From Taudactylus pleione (taxonomy: Eukaryota; Chordata; Amphibia; Anura; Myobatrachidae), in assembly GCA_031769625.1 (NCBI GenBank), contig JAUIMM010001418.1, forward strand, positions 434,001-498,000: DNA of 64,000 nucleotides. Reading direction: 5' to 3'. Made by a program: the position numbers and the translations under genes. Shown here one piece after another: positions 20,176 to 33,511 of this stretch (position 1 is the first letter of the stretch; each line of letters begins with the position of its first letter). Under the pieces are notes generated by a model that saw only the letters and a program-made list of their open reading frames with translations, did not search any database and was not told where the DNA came from.

Positions 20176-22606
20176 AAAAAAATAATATTGTTTTGTGTTT
20201 GTGAATTGTGTGCGCAGTAGCCGCACGTGCATCAACAAAGTAGTGCCAAGCGTGCGCCTGTGTCATAAGTAAAGGGCCGGCTGGCTTGACCGTTAAAGGG
20301 TGCTGTAACCCCCAAAGTACACTCCAGTCCAAACCAAAAAAAAAATTATTTTCTGTGTTTGTGAATTGTGTGCGCAGTAGCCGCACGTGCATCAACAAAG
20401 TAGTGCCAAGCGTGCGCCTGTGTCATAAGTAAAGGGCCGGCTGGCTTGACCGTTAAAGGGTGCTGTAACCCCCAAATGACACTCCAGTCCAAACCAAAAA
20501 AAAAATTATTTTCTGTGTTTGTGAATTGTGTGCGCAGTAGCCGCACGTTCATCAACAAAGTAGTGCCAAGCGTGCGCCTGTGTCATAAGTAAAGGGCCGG
20601 CTGGCTTGACCGTTAAAGGGTGCTGTAACCCCCAAAGTACACTCCAGTCCAAACCAAAAAAAAATTATTTTCTGTGTTTGTGAATTGTGTGCGCAGTAGC
20701 CGCACGTGCATCAACAAAGTAGTGCCAGAGCGTGCGCCTGTGTCATAAGTAAAGGGCCGGCTGGCTTGACCGTTAAAGGGTGCTGTAACCCCCAAAGTAC
20801 ACTCCAGTCCAAACCAAAAAAAAAATATTTTCTGTGTTTGTGAATTGTGTGCGCAGTAGCCGCACGTGCATCAACAAAGTAGTGCCAAGCGTGCGCCTGT
20901 GTCATAAGTAAAGGGCCGGCTGGCTTGACCGTTAAAGGGTGCTGTGACCCCCAAAGTACACTCCAGTCCAAACCAAAAAAAAAATTAATTTCTGTGTTTG
21001 TGAATTGTGTGCGCAGTAGCCGCACGTGCATCAACAAAGTAGTGCCAAGCGTGCACCTGTGTCATAAGTAAAGGGCCAGCTGGCTTGACCGTTAAAGGGT
21101 GCTGTAACCCCCAAAGTACACTCCAGTCCAAACCAAAAAAAAAATTAATTTCTGTGTTTGTGAATTGTGTACGCAGTAGCCGCACGTGCATCAACAAAGT
21201 AGTGCCAAGCGTGCGCCTGTGTCATAAGTAAAGGGCCGGCTGGCTTGACCGTTAAAGGGTGCTGTAACCCCCAAAGTACACTCCAGTCCAAACCAAAAAA
21301 AAAATTATTTTCTGTGTTTGTGAATTGTGTGCGCAGTAGCCGCACGTGCATCAACAAAGTAGTGCCAAGCGTGCGCCTGTGTCATAAGTAAAGGGCCGGC
21401 TGGCTTGACCGTTAAAGGGTGCTGTAACCCCCAAATGACACTCCAGTCCAAACCAAAAAAAAAATTATTTTCTGTGTTTGTGAATTGTGTGCGCAGTAGC
21501 CGCACGTTCATCAACAAAGTAGTGCCAAGCGTGCGCCTGTGTCATAAGTAAAGGGCCGGCTGGCTTGACCGTTAAAGGGTGCTGTAACCCCCAAAGTACA
21601 CTCCAGTCCAAACCAAAAAAAAATTATTTTCTGTGTTTGTGAATTGTGTGCGCAGTAGCCGCACGTGCATCAACAAAGTAGTGCCAGAGCGTGCGCCTGT
21701 GTCATAAGTAAAGGGCCGGCTGGCTTGACCGTTAAAGGGTGCTGTAACCCCCAAAGTACACTCCAGTCCAAACCAAAAAAAAAATATTTTCTGTGTTTGT
21801 GAATTGTGTGCGCAGTAGCCGCACGTGCATCAACAAAGTAGTGCCAAGCGTGCGCCTGTGTCATAAGTAAAGGGCCGGCTGGCTTGACCGTTAAAGGGTG
21901 CTGTGACCCCCAAAGTACACTCCAGTCCAAACCAAAAAAAAAATTAATTTCTGTGTTTGTGAATTGTGTGCGCAGTAGCCGCACGTGCATCAACAAAGTA
22001 GTGCCAAGCGTGCACCTGTGTCATAAGTAAAGGGCCAGCTGGCTTGACCGTTAAAGGGTGCTGTAACCCCCAAAGTACACTCCAGTCCAAACCAAAAAAA
22101 AAATTAATTTCTGTGTTTGTGAATTGTGTACGCAGTAGCCGCACGTGCATCAACAAAGTAGTGCCAAGCGTGCGCCTGTGTCATAAGTAAAGGGCCGGCT
22201 GGCTTGACCGTTAAAGGGTGCTGTAACCCCCAAAGTACACTCCAGTCCAAACCAATAAAAAAATTAATTTATGTGTTTGTGAATTGTGTGCGCAGTAGCC
22301 GCACGTGCATCAACAAAGTAGTGCCAAGCGTGCGCCTGTGTCATAAGTAAAGGGCCGGCTGGCTTGACCGTTAAAGGGTGCTGTAACCCCCAAAGTACAC
22401 TCCAGTCCAAACCAAAAAAAAATTTATTTCTGTGTTTGTGAATTGTGTGCGCAGTAGCCGCACGTGCATCAACAAAGGAGCAGCGCCAAGCGTGCGCCTG
22501 TGTCCCATAAGTAAAGAGCCGGCTGGCTCATTTCTTAGAGGCTGGTGTAACCCACAAAGTGCACTACTCTCCAGCAAAAATAAAAAAATATTTTCTGTGT
22601 TTAGCC
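20176..22606 (+). repeat. ~160-bp subterminal array of element B (~15 units)
   Basis: About 15 units lie here. Rare variants recur with a 959-bp period (6 units): CCCAAATGACACTCC at ~20475 and ~21434, GTGCCAGAGCG at ~20724 and ~21683, and GCTGTGACCC at ~20941 and ~21900. The block of about 20,330-21,288 is therefore duplicated in tandem. The last unit is the diverged gene-proximal type with AAAGAGCCGGCTGGCTC. Confidence 0.93.
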
Positions 22607-22636
22607 ACACATATATATCAAATCCATATAACATAA

Positions 22637-25600
22637 ATGGAGGACCAAACTTTCTCCGATAAAAATAAAATAGAGAAAGACCAAGAACCACTTCCTCCTA
22701 GTGCTGAAGCTGCTGCCACTAGTCATGACATAGACGATAACATGCCATCAACGTCGTCTGCCAAGGCCGATGCCCAATGTCATAATAGAGGGCACATACA
22801 ATCCCAAATGACAAAGTTCAGGAAAATGACCTTGAAAAAACATTTAAATCAGCTGAAGAGAAACGTAAACTTGCCAATATGCCATTTACGACACGGAGTG
22901 GCAAGGAACGGCTAAGGTCGATCCCTGGTATGTTCATGACTAGTGGTTCAGCTTCACATGACGATGGAAGCCCTCCTCCCACTAAAAAAATCAAAAGAGT
23001 TAAGCTGGCAAAAGCACAGCGAAGAACTGTGCTTTCTAAGAAGATATCACAAATCCCCAAGGAGAGTCCAAGTGTGGTGGTGGTTGCGATGCCTGACCTT
23101 CCAAGCACTGGACGGGAAGAGGTGGCTCTTTCCACCATTTGCACGCCCCCTGCAAGTGCTGAAAGGAGCACCCTCAGTCCACTTGCTGATATGCCAATTG
23201 AAGATGTCACTGTTGAAGTACAACAGGATGAGGATACTGGTGTAGCTGGCGCTGAGGAGGAAGTTGGCGAGGAGGATTCTGATGGTGATGTGGTTTGTTT
23301 AAATCAGGCTCCGGGGGAGACAATTGTTGTCCGTGGGATGAAAAAGCCCATCACGGTCATGCCTGGGCAGAAGACCAAACATTCCACCTCTTTGGTCTGG
23401 CAATATTTCTATCCAAATCCGGACAACAACTGTCTTGCCATATGTACCATATGTAAAGGTGAAATAAGTAGGGGTAGGGACGTCAACCACCTAGGAACAT
23501 CCTCCCTTATACGGCACCTGCAGCACGTTCATAAAAAGTTACTGTCAAGTTCAGAAACTTTGGCTAAGACCGTAAGCAGTCCAGGGACACCTAAATCCCG
23601 TTGTCCTGTTGTATCCAAGCGCCTGCAAACCACACCGTCAACTCCCTCCTCGTCAATTTCCTCCTTAGTCAGGATCGGAAGTAGTCCTGCAGGCCATGTC
23701 ACTGGCATGACTGACTCTCCTATCCGGGATTCCTCCGGAGGATCCTGCATTGCTACGCCTACTGCTGCCGCTGCTGCTGTTGCTGCTGCTGGGAGTCGTT
23801 CATCATCCCAGAGAGGAAGTAGGAACACCACTACTTTTACTAAACAATTGACCCTCCAACAGTCCTTAGCGAGGAGGATGAAGTACGACAGCAGTCATCC
23901 TGAAGCAAAACGTATAACTGAGGCCTTGACTGCTATGTTGGTGTTAGATGTGCGTCTGGTATCCGCCATTAGTGCAGTGGGATTTAGACAATTGATGGAG
24001 GTAGTGTGTCCCCGGTTCCAAATCCCGTCTAGATTCCACTTCACTAGGCAGGCGATACCAAGACTGTACAGAAATGTCAGAAAAAGTGTCCTCAGTGTCC
24101 TGAAAAATGCCGTTGTACCCAATGTCCACTTAACCACGGACATGTGGACAAGTGGAACAGGGCAGACTAAGGACTATATGACTGTGACTGCCCACTGGGT
24201 AGATGTATCACCTTACGCAGCAACAGCAGCAGCGTCACCAGTAGCAGCATCTCAGAAACGCCAGCTCGTTCCAAGGCAGGCTACGCTGTGTATCACCGGT
24301 TTCAGTAAGAGGCACACCGCCGACAACCTGTTAGAGAAACTGAGGGAAATCATCGCCCAGTGGCTTACCCCACTTAGACTCTCCTGGGGATTTGTGATAT
24401 CTGACAACGCCACCAATATTGTGCGGGCATTACATCTGGGCAAATTCCAGCACGTCCCATGTTTTGCTCACACAATAAACTTGGTGGTGCAGAATTTTCT
24501 GAAAAGCGACAGGGGCGTGCAGGAGATGCTTTGGGTGGCCCGAAAAATTTCTGGCCACTTTCGCCATTCAGCGACTGCGTGCCGAAGACTGGAGCGCCAG
24601 CAAACACTCTTGAACCTGCCCCGCCATCACCTGAAGCAAGAGGTTGTGACGCGGTGGAACTCAACCCTCTATATGCTTCAGAGGATGGAGGAGCAGCAAA
24701 AGGCCATACAAGCCTATACATCCACCTATGACATAGGCAAAGGAGGGGGTATGCACCTGACTCAAGCGCAGTGGAGAATGATTTCCGTGTTGTGCAAGGT
24801 TCTCCAGCCCTTCGAACTTGCCACACGTGAAGTCAGTTCAGACACTGCCAGCTTGAGTCAGGTCATTCCCCTCATCAGGCTTTTGCAGAAGCAGCTGGAG
24901 AAAGTGAAGGAGGAGCTAAGACGGAGCGATTCCACTCGGCATGTGGGACTTGTGGATTCGCTTTGCCAGGATTCCAGGGTGGTCTATCTGTTGAAATCAG
25001 ACCACTACATTTTGGCCACAGTGCTCGATCCTAGGTTTAAAGCCTATGTGGTGTCTCTCTTTCCAGCCGACACAAGCCTGCAGAGGTGCAAAGACCTGCT
25101 GGTGAACACACTGTCAGCTGAAGTGGAACGTGACACGTCAACAGCTCCTTCTTCATTTTCTCCCGCAACTGGGGCTGCCAGGAAAAAACTTAGGTATCCT
25201 AAGCAACCCGCTGGCGGTGATGCAGGGCAGGCAGGACCAAGTTTGGACATCTGGTCCGGACTGAAGGACCTGGCAACAATTTCTGACATGTCTACTGTCA
25301 CTGCATATGATACTGTCACCATTGACAGAATGGTGGAGGATTATATCGGTGACAGCATCCAAGTAGGCATGTCAGACAGTCCATACCTGTACTGGCAGGA
25401 AAAAGAGGCAATTTGGAGGCCCCTGTACAAACTGGCTCTATTTTACCTGAGTTGCCCCCCCTCCAGTGTGTACTCCGAAAGAGTGTTTAGTGCAGCCGGG
25501 AACCTTGTCAGCGAAAGGCGTAGGAGGTTGCTTCCACAGAATGTGGAGAAGATGATGTTCATCAAAATGAATTATCAGCTCTTCCAGGGAGACCAGCCTC

Positions 25601-25731
25601 CAGAACGTACAGAGGGACCTGTGGTGGTGGATTCAAGTGGGGACGAGTTAATACTTTGTGAGGATGAGGATGTACACACTGAAGAGGGTGAGGAATCGGT
25701 GGAGGATGAGGATGACATCTTGCCTCCGTAG
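22637..25731 (+). pseudogene. hAT transposase with 1-bp frameshift (element B)
   Basis: It is nearly identical to the element A transposase. A single base is missing at ~22840 (CTTGAAAAAACATTT against CTTGAAAAAGACATTT), so translation from 22637 goes out of frame and stops at 22915. The rest is open from an internal ATG at 22879 (MPFTTRSGKER) to 25731, which could give a 950-residue protein lacking ~80 leader residues but keeping the BED finger, both catalytic Asp motifs and the SSVYSERVFSAAG motif. It also has a 12-bp in-frame deletion (VDEALHSL becomes VDSL) near 24955 and a 6-bp loss in the acidic tail. It is inactive as a full-length gene, but a shortened active product cannot be excluded. 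Confidence 0.88.
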
Positions 25732-26363
25732 AGCCAGTTTGTGCAGGGACAGATTAATTGCCAGCTTGTTTTGTGGGGGCCCAAACGAACCAATCATTTC
25801 AGCCACAGTTGTGTGGCAGACCCTGGCGCTGAAATGATTGGTTTGTTAAAGTGTGCATGTCCTGTTTATACAACATAAGGGTGGGTGGGAGGGCCCAAGG
25901 ACAATTCCATCGTGCACCTCTTTTTTTTCTTTGCATTATGTACAGTTTGGGGCCTAGTTTTTCAAACTGCCATCCTGTCTGCCACTGCAGTTTCACGCCT
26001 AGATGGGTCACGTGTTTGTGCCGCCCACTCGTGTCGCTTAGCATAGTCATCCAGCTACCTCGGTGCAACCTTTTGGACATAAAAACACTATTGTGAGGTG
26101 TGAGGTGTTCAGAATAGACTGGAAATGAGTGGAAATTAAGGTTTTTGAGGTTAATAATAGCATAGGAGCAGAAAAACCTACAAATTCTGTGATTTTAGCT
26201 GTTTTTATGCTTTTTTTCAAAAAAATACAGATCCAAAACACAAAACCCAGAACCCAAAACACGGAAGGGTGGTTTTGGCAAAACCAATCCAGATCCAAAA
26301 CACGAAGAAAGATCCAGATCCAAAACCAAAACACAAAACACGAAAAGTGGCCGGTGCACACCC

Positions 26364-26366
<3 letters not shown>

Positions 26367-26401
<35 letters not shown>

Positions 26402-26583
26402 GTGTATGTGTAACACACCAGATGGACAGAGGACACACTGAGGCTGATCTGCACACAGGTAAGAGACATCTATATACAGTGTATATATATATATATATAT
26501 ATAAATATATATATATATTATGTGTATGTGTAACGCACCAGATGGACACACTGAGGCTGTTCTGCACACAGGTAAGAGACATC
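26367..26583. repeat. Host minisatellite, two units with TA tracts
   Basis: Two tandem copies of the ~110-bp unit lie here: GTGTATGTGTAAC(A/G)CACCAG at ~26402 and ~26522, each followed by GAGGCTG, CACACAGGTAAGAGACATC and (TA)n. This is the clearest place where the host unit is seen in tandem. Confidence 0.85.
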
Positions 26584-27721
26584 TGTGACGATTAATCGCA
26601 AGAATAATCACCAGAAATTATATTTTGTGAACTATGAAGTCCTTTAATTGAACTGTGTGTGTCTAGAAGGGCTGAGGCATTACCCCACCTCTTTTGAAGA
26701 TAGGCATTCCAGGAAGAGGGTTGATAATGATCTATGTCCTGAGATTTGAGGAGTGTTACATAACTGTGTGTCCTTTAGCTCTATAGACTGTATAAACATG
26801 GTATGTCTATTGCTATTTGGTGTGCAGGTCAGAAAGGGCTGGAATTAGCAAGTGAATGGCTTTCAGGTAACCAAATGATGTATATCCCTCACAGTGTGAG
26901 GTCATGTATGACCAACTCTCCTTTTTATGACCCCTGAAGTCAGTGTCCTAGATCATAATCCCAGAACCAGACCTCCTGTTACTTCAGTGCCCTACTTCTA
27001 AGGACTATTGTTATGCTATAGAGGCTGAGATAAGGATTCTGGTATTTACTATAGGTCTAGAAGGGGGAAGTTGAAGAGTGAGTTATATCATCACTTATCT
27101 TTAAAGCAGGGACCCTGTTAGTTTGGCCAGGTAACCTGTATTGGAAATCTATTAATCTCAAACCCTGCTGACCTGATTGGGAGACCCTGTTAAGTATGAA
27201 CAAAGAATTAGGGATGTATAAAAAGAGAATACCATCCAACATTCAATGTCCACTCCTTGGGGTTCAGACAGTCAGGTCTGGCAGTGCATCAGGATATTCC
27301 TGTGGGTGAGATCCCCTACCCCATCTGCAGTGCTAAGAACTTTAGTGTAAATTGTCTTAGGGACTCTGAATTATTTCTCTCTTTTATTTTGTAAGAGAAT
27401 ATTTGCATTATAATCTGTTTGTCATTTTATTAATATTTTTGTAACTAAGCCTTGAAAATATTTTTTGGATTAAACACATTTAATCTAGCATATTCTCCGT
27501 GATTCTTATTGAACTTGCGTGCCTGGATAGGCCCATGCTACATATTCGTGTGTCATTTGAATGTGATTTATCATTAATCTGTTGGGAGATCGCAGACCTC
27601 CGCAGAACAGTTTGCGTGGTGCCAGAAGAACTGTGTATTTTGGTAAGTGACCGCGGTGCGCCGGCATCACAACCAGCTGATCCAGATTGTTGTATCCGCG
27701 AGTCAGCCCGGGTTCGTGACA
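26584..27721 (+). mobile_element. Candidate solo LTR (TG...CA, ~1.14 kb)
   Basis: The segment begins TGTGACGATTAATCG and ends GGGTTCGTGACA, that is TG...CA with short inverted ends. It interrupts the host minisatellite after GTAAGAGACATC and resumes at GTATGTATATA. A plus-strand TATA box (TATAAAAAG, 27217-27225) sits about two thirds of the way in, followed by a T-rich region. About 10 bp of the minisatellite are missing at the junction and no target duplication is visible, so a simple insertion is not proven. No protein similarity is recognisable. It could instead be another long non-coding element. Confidence 0.4.
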
Positions 27722-27722
27722 G

Positions 27723-27723
<1 letters not shown>

Positions 27724-27761
<38 letters not shown>
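27724..27761. repeat. (TA)n tract beside element C
   Basis: About 38 bp of pure TA abut the 3' terminus of element C, the same context as for the other four insertions. Confidence 0.85.
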
Positions 27762-27764
<3 letters not shown>

Positions 27765-28396
27765 GGGTGTGCACCGGCCACTTTTCGTGTTTTGTGTTTT
27801 GGTTTTGGATCTGGATCTTTCTTCGTGTTTTGGATCTGGATTGGTTTTGCCAAAACCACCCTTCCGTGTTTTGGGTTCTCGGTTTTGTGTTTTGGATCTG
27901 TATTTTTTTTTTAAAAAGCATAAAAACAGCTAAAATCACAGAATTTGTTGGTTTCTCTGCTCCTATGCTATTATTAACCTCAATAACCTTAATTTCCACT
28001 CATTTCCAGTCTATTCTGAACACCTCACACCTCACAATAGTGTTTTCATGTCCAAAAGGTTGCACCGAGGTAGCTGGATGACTATGCTAAGCGACACGAG
28101 TGGGCGGCACAAACACGTGACCCATCTAGGAGTGACACTGCAGTGGCAGACAGGATGGCAGTTAGAAAAACTAGGCCCCAAACTGTACATAATGCAAAGA
28201 AAAAAAAGAAGTGCAAGATGGAATTGTCCTTGGGCCCTCCCACCCACCCTTATGTTGTATAAACAGGACATGCACACTTTAACAAATCAATCATTTCAGC
28301 GCCAGGGTCTGCCACACAACTGTGGCTGAAATGATTGGTTCGTTTGGGCCCCCACAAAACAAGCTGGCAATTAATGTGTCCCTGCACAAACTGGCT

Positions 28397-31300
28397 CTAC
28401 GGAGGCAAGATGTCATCCTCATCCTCCTCATCCACCGATTCCTCACCCTCTTCAGTGTGTACATCCTCATCCTCACAAAGTATTAACTCGTCCCCACTTG
28501 AATCCACCACCACAGGTCCCTCTGTACCTTCTGGAGGCTGGTCTCCCTGGAAGAGCTGATAATTCATTTTGATGAACATCATCTTCTCCACATTCTGTGG
28601 AAGCAACCTCCTACGCCTTTCGCTGACAAGGTTCCCGGCTGCACTAAACACTCTTTCGGAGTACACACTGGAGGGGGGGCAACTCAGGTAAAATAGAGCC
28701 AGCTTGTACAGGGGCCTCCAAATTGCCTCTTTTTCCTGCCAGTACAGGTATGGACTGTCTGACATGCCTACTTGGATGCTGTCACCGATGTAATCCTCCA
28801 CCATTCTGTCAATGGTGACAGTATCATATGCAGTGACAGTAGACATGTCAGAAATTGTTGCCAGGTCCTTCAGTCCGGACCAGATGTCCAAACTTGGTCC
28901 TGCCTGCCCTGCATCACCGCCAGCGGGTTGCTTAGGATACCTAAGTTTTTTCCTGGCAGCCCCAGTTGCGGGAGAAAATGAAGAAGGAGCCATTGACGTG
29001 TCACGTTCCGCTTCAGCTGACAGTGTGTTCACCAGCAGGTCTTTGCACCTCTGCAGGCTTGTGTCGGCCAGAAAGAGAGACACCACATAGGCTTTAAACC
29101 TAGGATCAAGCACGGTGGCCAAAATGTAGTGGTCTGATTTCAACAGATTGACCACCCTGGAATCCTGGCAAAGCGAATGAAGGGCTTCATCCACAAGTCC
29201 CACATGCCGAGCGGAATCGCTCCGTCTTAGCTCCTCCTTCACTTTCTCCAGCTGCTTCTGCAAAAGCCTGATGAGGGGAATGACCTGACTCAAGCTGGCT
29301 GTGTCTGAACTGACTTCACGTGTGGCAAGTTCGAAGGGCTGGAGAACCTTGCACAACACGGAAATCATTCTCCACTGCGCTTGAGTCAGGTGCATACCCC
29401 CTCCTTTGCCTATGTCATAGGTGGATGTATAGGCTTGTATGGCCTTTTGCTGCTCCTCCATCCTCTGAAGCATATAGAGGGTTGAGTTCCACCGCGTCAC
29501 AACCTCTAGCTTCAGGTGATGGCGGGGCAGGTTCAAGAGTGTTTGCTGGCGCTCCAGTCTTCGGCACGCAGTCGCTGAATGGCGAAAGTGGCCAGAAATT
29601 TTTCGGGCCACCCAAAGCATCTCCTGCACGCCCCTGTCGCTTTTCAGAAAATTCTGCACCACCAAGTTTATTGTGTGAGCAAAACATGGGACGTGCTGGA
29701 ATTTGCCCAGATGTAATGCCCGCACAATATTGGTGGCGTTGTCAGATATCACAAATCCCCAGGAGAGTCTAAGTGGGGTAAGCCACTGGGCGATGATTTC
29801 CCTCAGTTTCTCTAAGAGGTTGTCGGCGGTGTGCCTCTTACTGAAACCGGTGATACACAGCGTAGCCTGCCTTGTAACGAGCTGGCATTTCTGAGATGCT
29901 GCTACTGGTGACGCTGCTGCTGTTGCTGCGTAAGGTGATACATCTACCCAGTGGGCTGTCACAGTCATATAGTCCTTAGTCTGCCCTGTTCCACTTGTCC
30001 ACATGTCCGTGGTTAAGTGGACATTGTGTACATCGGCATTTTTCAGGACACTGAGGACACTTTTTCTGATGTTTCTGTACAGTCTCGGTATCGCCTGCCT
30101 AGTGAAGTGGAATCTAGACGGGATTTGGAACCGGGGACACACTACCTCCATCAATTGTCTAAATCCCACTGCACTAATGGCGGATACCGGACGCACGTCT
30201 AACACCAACATAGCAGTCAAGGCCTCAGTTATACGTTTTGCTTCAGGATGACTGCTGTCGTACTTCATCCTCCTCGCTAAGGACTGTTGGAGGGTCAATT
30301 GTTTAGTAAAAGTAGTGGTGTTCCTACTTCCTCTCTGGGATGATGAACGACTCCCAGCAGCAGCAACAGCAGCAGCGGCAGCAGTAGGCGTAGCAATTCA
30401 GGATCCTCCAGAGGAATCCCGGATAGGAGAGTCAGTCATGCCAGTGACATGGCTTGCAGGACTACTTCCGATCCTGACTAAGGAGGAAATTGACGAGGAG
30501 GGAGTTGACGGTGTGGTTTGCAGGCGCTTGGATACAACAGGACAACGGGATTTAGGTGTCCCTGGACTGCTTACGGTCTTAGCCAAAGTTTCTGAACTTG
30601 ACAGTAACTTTTTATGAATGAGCTGCAGGTGCCGTATAAGGGAGGATGTTCCTAGGTGGTTGACGTCCCTACCCCTACTTATTTCACCTTTACATATGGT
30701 ACATATGGCAAGACAGTTGTTGTCCGGATTTGGATAGAAATATTGCCAGACCAAAGAGGTGGAATGTTTGGTCTTCTGCCCAGGCATGACCGTGATGGGC
30801 TTTTTCATCCCACGGACAACAACTGTCTCCCTCGGAGCCTGATTTAAACAAACCACATCACCATCAGAATCCTCCTCGCCAACTTCCTCCTCAGCGCCAG
30901 CTACACCAGTATCCTCATCCTGTTGTACTTCAACAGTGACATCTTCAATTTGCATATCAGCAAGTGGACTGTGGGTGCTCCTTTCAGCACTTGCAGGGGG
31001 CGTGCAAATGGTGGAAAGAGCCACCTCTTCCCGTCCAGTGCTGGGAAGGTCAGGCATCGCAACCACCACCACACTTGGACTCTCCTTGGGGATTTGTGAT
31101 ATCTTCTTAGAAAGCACAGTTCTTCGCTGTGCTTTTGCCAGCTTAACTCTTTTGATTTTTTTAGTGGGAGGAGGGCTTCCATCGTCATGTGAAGCTGAAC
31201 CACTAGTCATGAACATACTAGGGATCGACCTTAGCCGTTCCTTGCCACTCCGTGTCGTAAATGGCATATTGGCAAGTTTACGTTTCTCTTCAGCTGATTT

Positions 31301-31510
31301 AAATGTCTTTTTCAAGGTCATTTTCCTGAACTTTGCCATTTGGGATTGTATGTGCCCTCTACTATGACATTGGGCATCGGCCTTGGCAGACGACGTTGAT
31401 GGCATGTTATCGTCTATGTCATGACTAGTGGCAGCAGCTTCAGCACTAGGAGGAAGTGGTTCTTGATCTTTCTCTATTTTATTTTTATCGGAGAAAGTTT
31501 GGTCCTCCAT
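28397..31510 (-). pseudogene. hAT transposase with nonsense codon (element C)
   Basis: The start codon is at 31510-31508. The frame matches the element A protein until codon 371, where TGC (Cys) in the GGSCIATP segment has become TGA at 30400-30398. Beyond it the same frame stays open to the stop at 28397, with the TTDMW, ISDNATN, PCFAHTINL and SSVYSERVFSAAG motifs intact. The stop-truncated product would keep the BED finger but lose the catalytic region, so it could at most act as a DNA-binding competitor (inference). This is a single recent lesson-free copy otherwise: no other break is visible. Confidence 0.9.
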
Positions 31511-31539
31511 TTATGTTATATCGATTTGATATATACGTG

Positions 31540-33170
31540 CGGCTAAACACAGAAAATAATTTTTTTTTTGGTTTGGACTGGAGTGTACTTTGTGGGTTAC
31601 AGCACCCTTTAACGGTCAAGCCAGCCGGCCCTTTACTTATGACACAGGCGCACTCTTGGCACTACTTTGTTGATGCACGTGCGGCTACTGCGCACACAAT
31701 TCACAAACACAGAAAATAATTTTTTTTTGGTTTGGACTGGAGTGTACTTTCGGGGGTTACAGCACCCTTAACGGTCAAGCCAGCCAGCCCTTTACTTATG
31801 ACACAGGCGCACGCTTGGCACTACTTTGTTGATGCACGTGCGGCTACTGCGCACACAATTCACAAACACAGAAAATAATTTTTTTTTGGTTTGGACTGGA
31901 GTGTACTTTCGGGGGTTACAGCACCCTTTAACGGTCAAGCCAGCCGGCCCTTTACTTATGACACAGGCGCACGCTTGGCACTACTTTGTTGATGCACGTG
32001 CGGCTACTGCGCACACAATTCACAAACACAGAAAATAATTTTTTTTTGGTTTGGACTGGAGTGTACTTTCGGGGGTTACAGCACCCTTTAACGGTCAAGC
32101 CAGCTGGCCCTTTACTTATGACACAGGCGCACGCTTGGCACTACTTTGTTGATGCACGTGCGGCTACTGCGCACACAATTCACAAACACAGAAAATAATT
32201 TTTTTTTGGTTTGGACTGGAGTGTACTTTCGGGGGTTACAGCACCCTTTAACGGTCAAGCCAGCCGGCCCTTTACTTATGACACAGGCGCACGCTTGGCA
32301 CTACTTTGTTGATGCACGTGCGGCTACTGCGCACACAATTCACAAACACAGAAAATAATTTTTTTGGGGTTTGGACTGGAGTGTACTTTCGGGGGTTACA
32401 GCACCCTTTAACGGTCAAGCCAGCCGGCCCTTTACTTATGACACAGGCGCACGCTTGGCACTACTTTGTTGATGCACGTGCGGCTACTGCGCACACAATT
32501 CACAAACACAGAAAATAATTTTTTTTTGGTTTGGACTGGAGTGTACTTTGGGGGTTACAGCACCCTTTAACGGTCTAGCCAGCCGGCCCTTTACTTATGA
32601 CACAGGCGCACGCTTGGCACTACTTTGTTGATGCACGTGCGGCTACTGCGCACACAATTCACAAACACAGAAAATAATTTTTTTTTTGGTTTGGACTGGA
32701 GTGTACTTTGGGGGTTACAGCACCCTTTAACAGTCAAGCCAGCCGGCCCTTTACTTATGACACAGGCGCACGCTTGGCACTACTTTGTTGATGCACGTGT
32801 GGCTACTGCGCACACAATTCACAAACACAGAAAATAATTTTTTTTTTGGTTTGGACTGGAGTGTACTTTCGGGGGTTACAGCACCCTTAACGGTCAAGCC
32901 AGCCGGCCCTTTACTTATGACACAGGCGCACGCTTGGCACTACTTTGTTGATGCACGTGCGGCTACTGCGCACACAATTCACAAACACAGAAAATAATTT
33001 TTTTTTGGTTTGGACTGGAGTGTACTTTCGGGGGTTACAGCACCCTTTAACGGTCAAGCCAGCTGGCCCTTTACTTATGACACAGGCGCACGCTTGGCAC
33101 TACTTTGTTGATGCACGTGCGGCTACTGCGCACACAATTCACAAACACAGAAAATATATTATTTTTTTAG
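31540..33170 (-). repeat. ~160-bp subterminal array of element C (~10 units)
   Basis: About ten units lie here, several of them (about 31826-32518) almost identical to each other, pointing to recent homogenisation or expansion. The unit content is as in A. No multi-unit period is evident at this copy number. Confidence 0.92.
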
Positions 33171-33504
33171 CACTTGGGGGGAGCACCCCTGATGGACAGA
33201 GCACCCCCTGGACAACACTACAGCACTCCTTTAGGACTGGGACACTGCACAGGACTTTGGAGTGGACACAGCCCCTATGGAGAACTGACTGCACAACACA
33301 GTCCAGCCAGCCCCTATGGACTTTGAAGTAGTGGACACAGCCCCTATTAACAACAGCAGCACAGCACAACACAGCCAGCCCCTATGGACTTTGAAGTAGT
33401 GGACAACAGCAGCACTACACTACACTACACTACACAGCCCTAACTCCCACCCTCCCTCTTCACTGTCCACAGCCGAGTGAGAAAATGGCGCCGACGCGGG
33501 TACC

Positions 33505-33511
33505 TTATATA
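33505..33511 (-). promoter_or_regulatory. TATA box of element C
   Basis: The minus strand reads TATATAA in CCTATATAAGGTACC, followed by the GGCGCCATTTTCTC block. Sequence and spacing are the same as in D and A. Confidence 0.6.

Larger units (their letters stand above)
19633..26366 (+). mobile_element. hAT element B, full-length ends, frameshifted transposase
   Basis: It starts TAGGGGTGAGCGGG at 19633 and ends CACCCCTA at 26359-26366, in the same orientation as A. It has a promoter end, ~15 array units, a transposase with a 1-bp deletion and the 3' region. The gene-proximal array unit (about 22480-22606) is the diverged type also kept in D. The element is 6.73 kb, shorter than A mainly through array size. 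Confidence 0.9.

Noticed and set aside
27647..28081. Open frame translating (TA)n into a tyrosine-isoleucine run followed by Phe/Trp-rich sequence
   Set aside because: It is a translation of microsatellite plus the hAT 3' terminal region; the same artefact appears at every copy's end.
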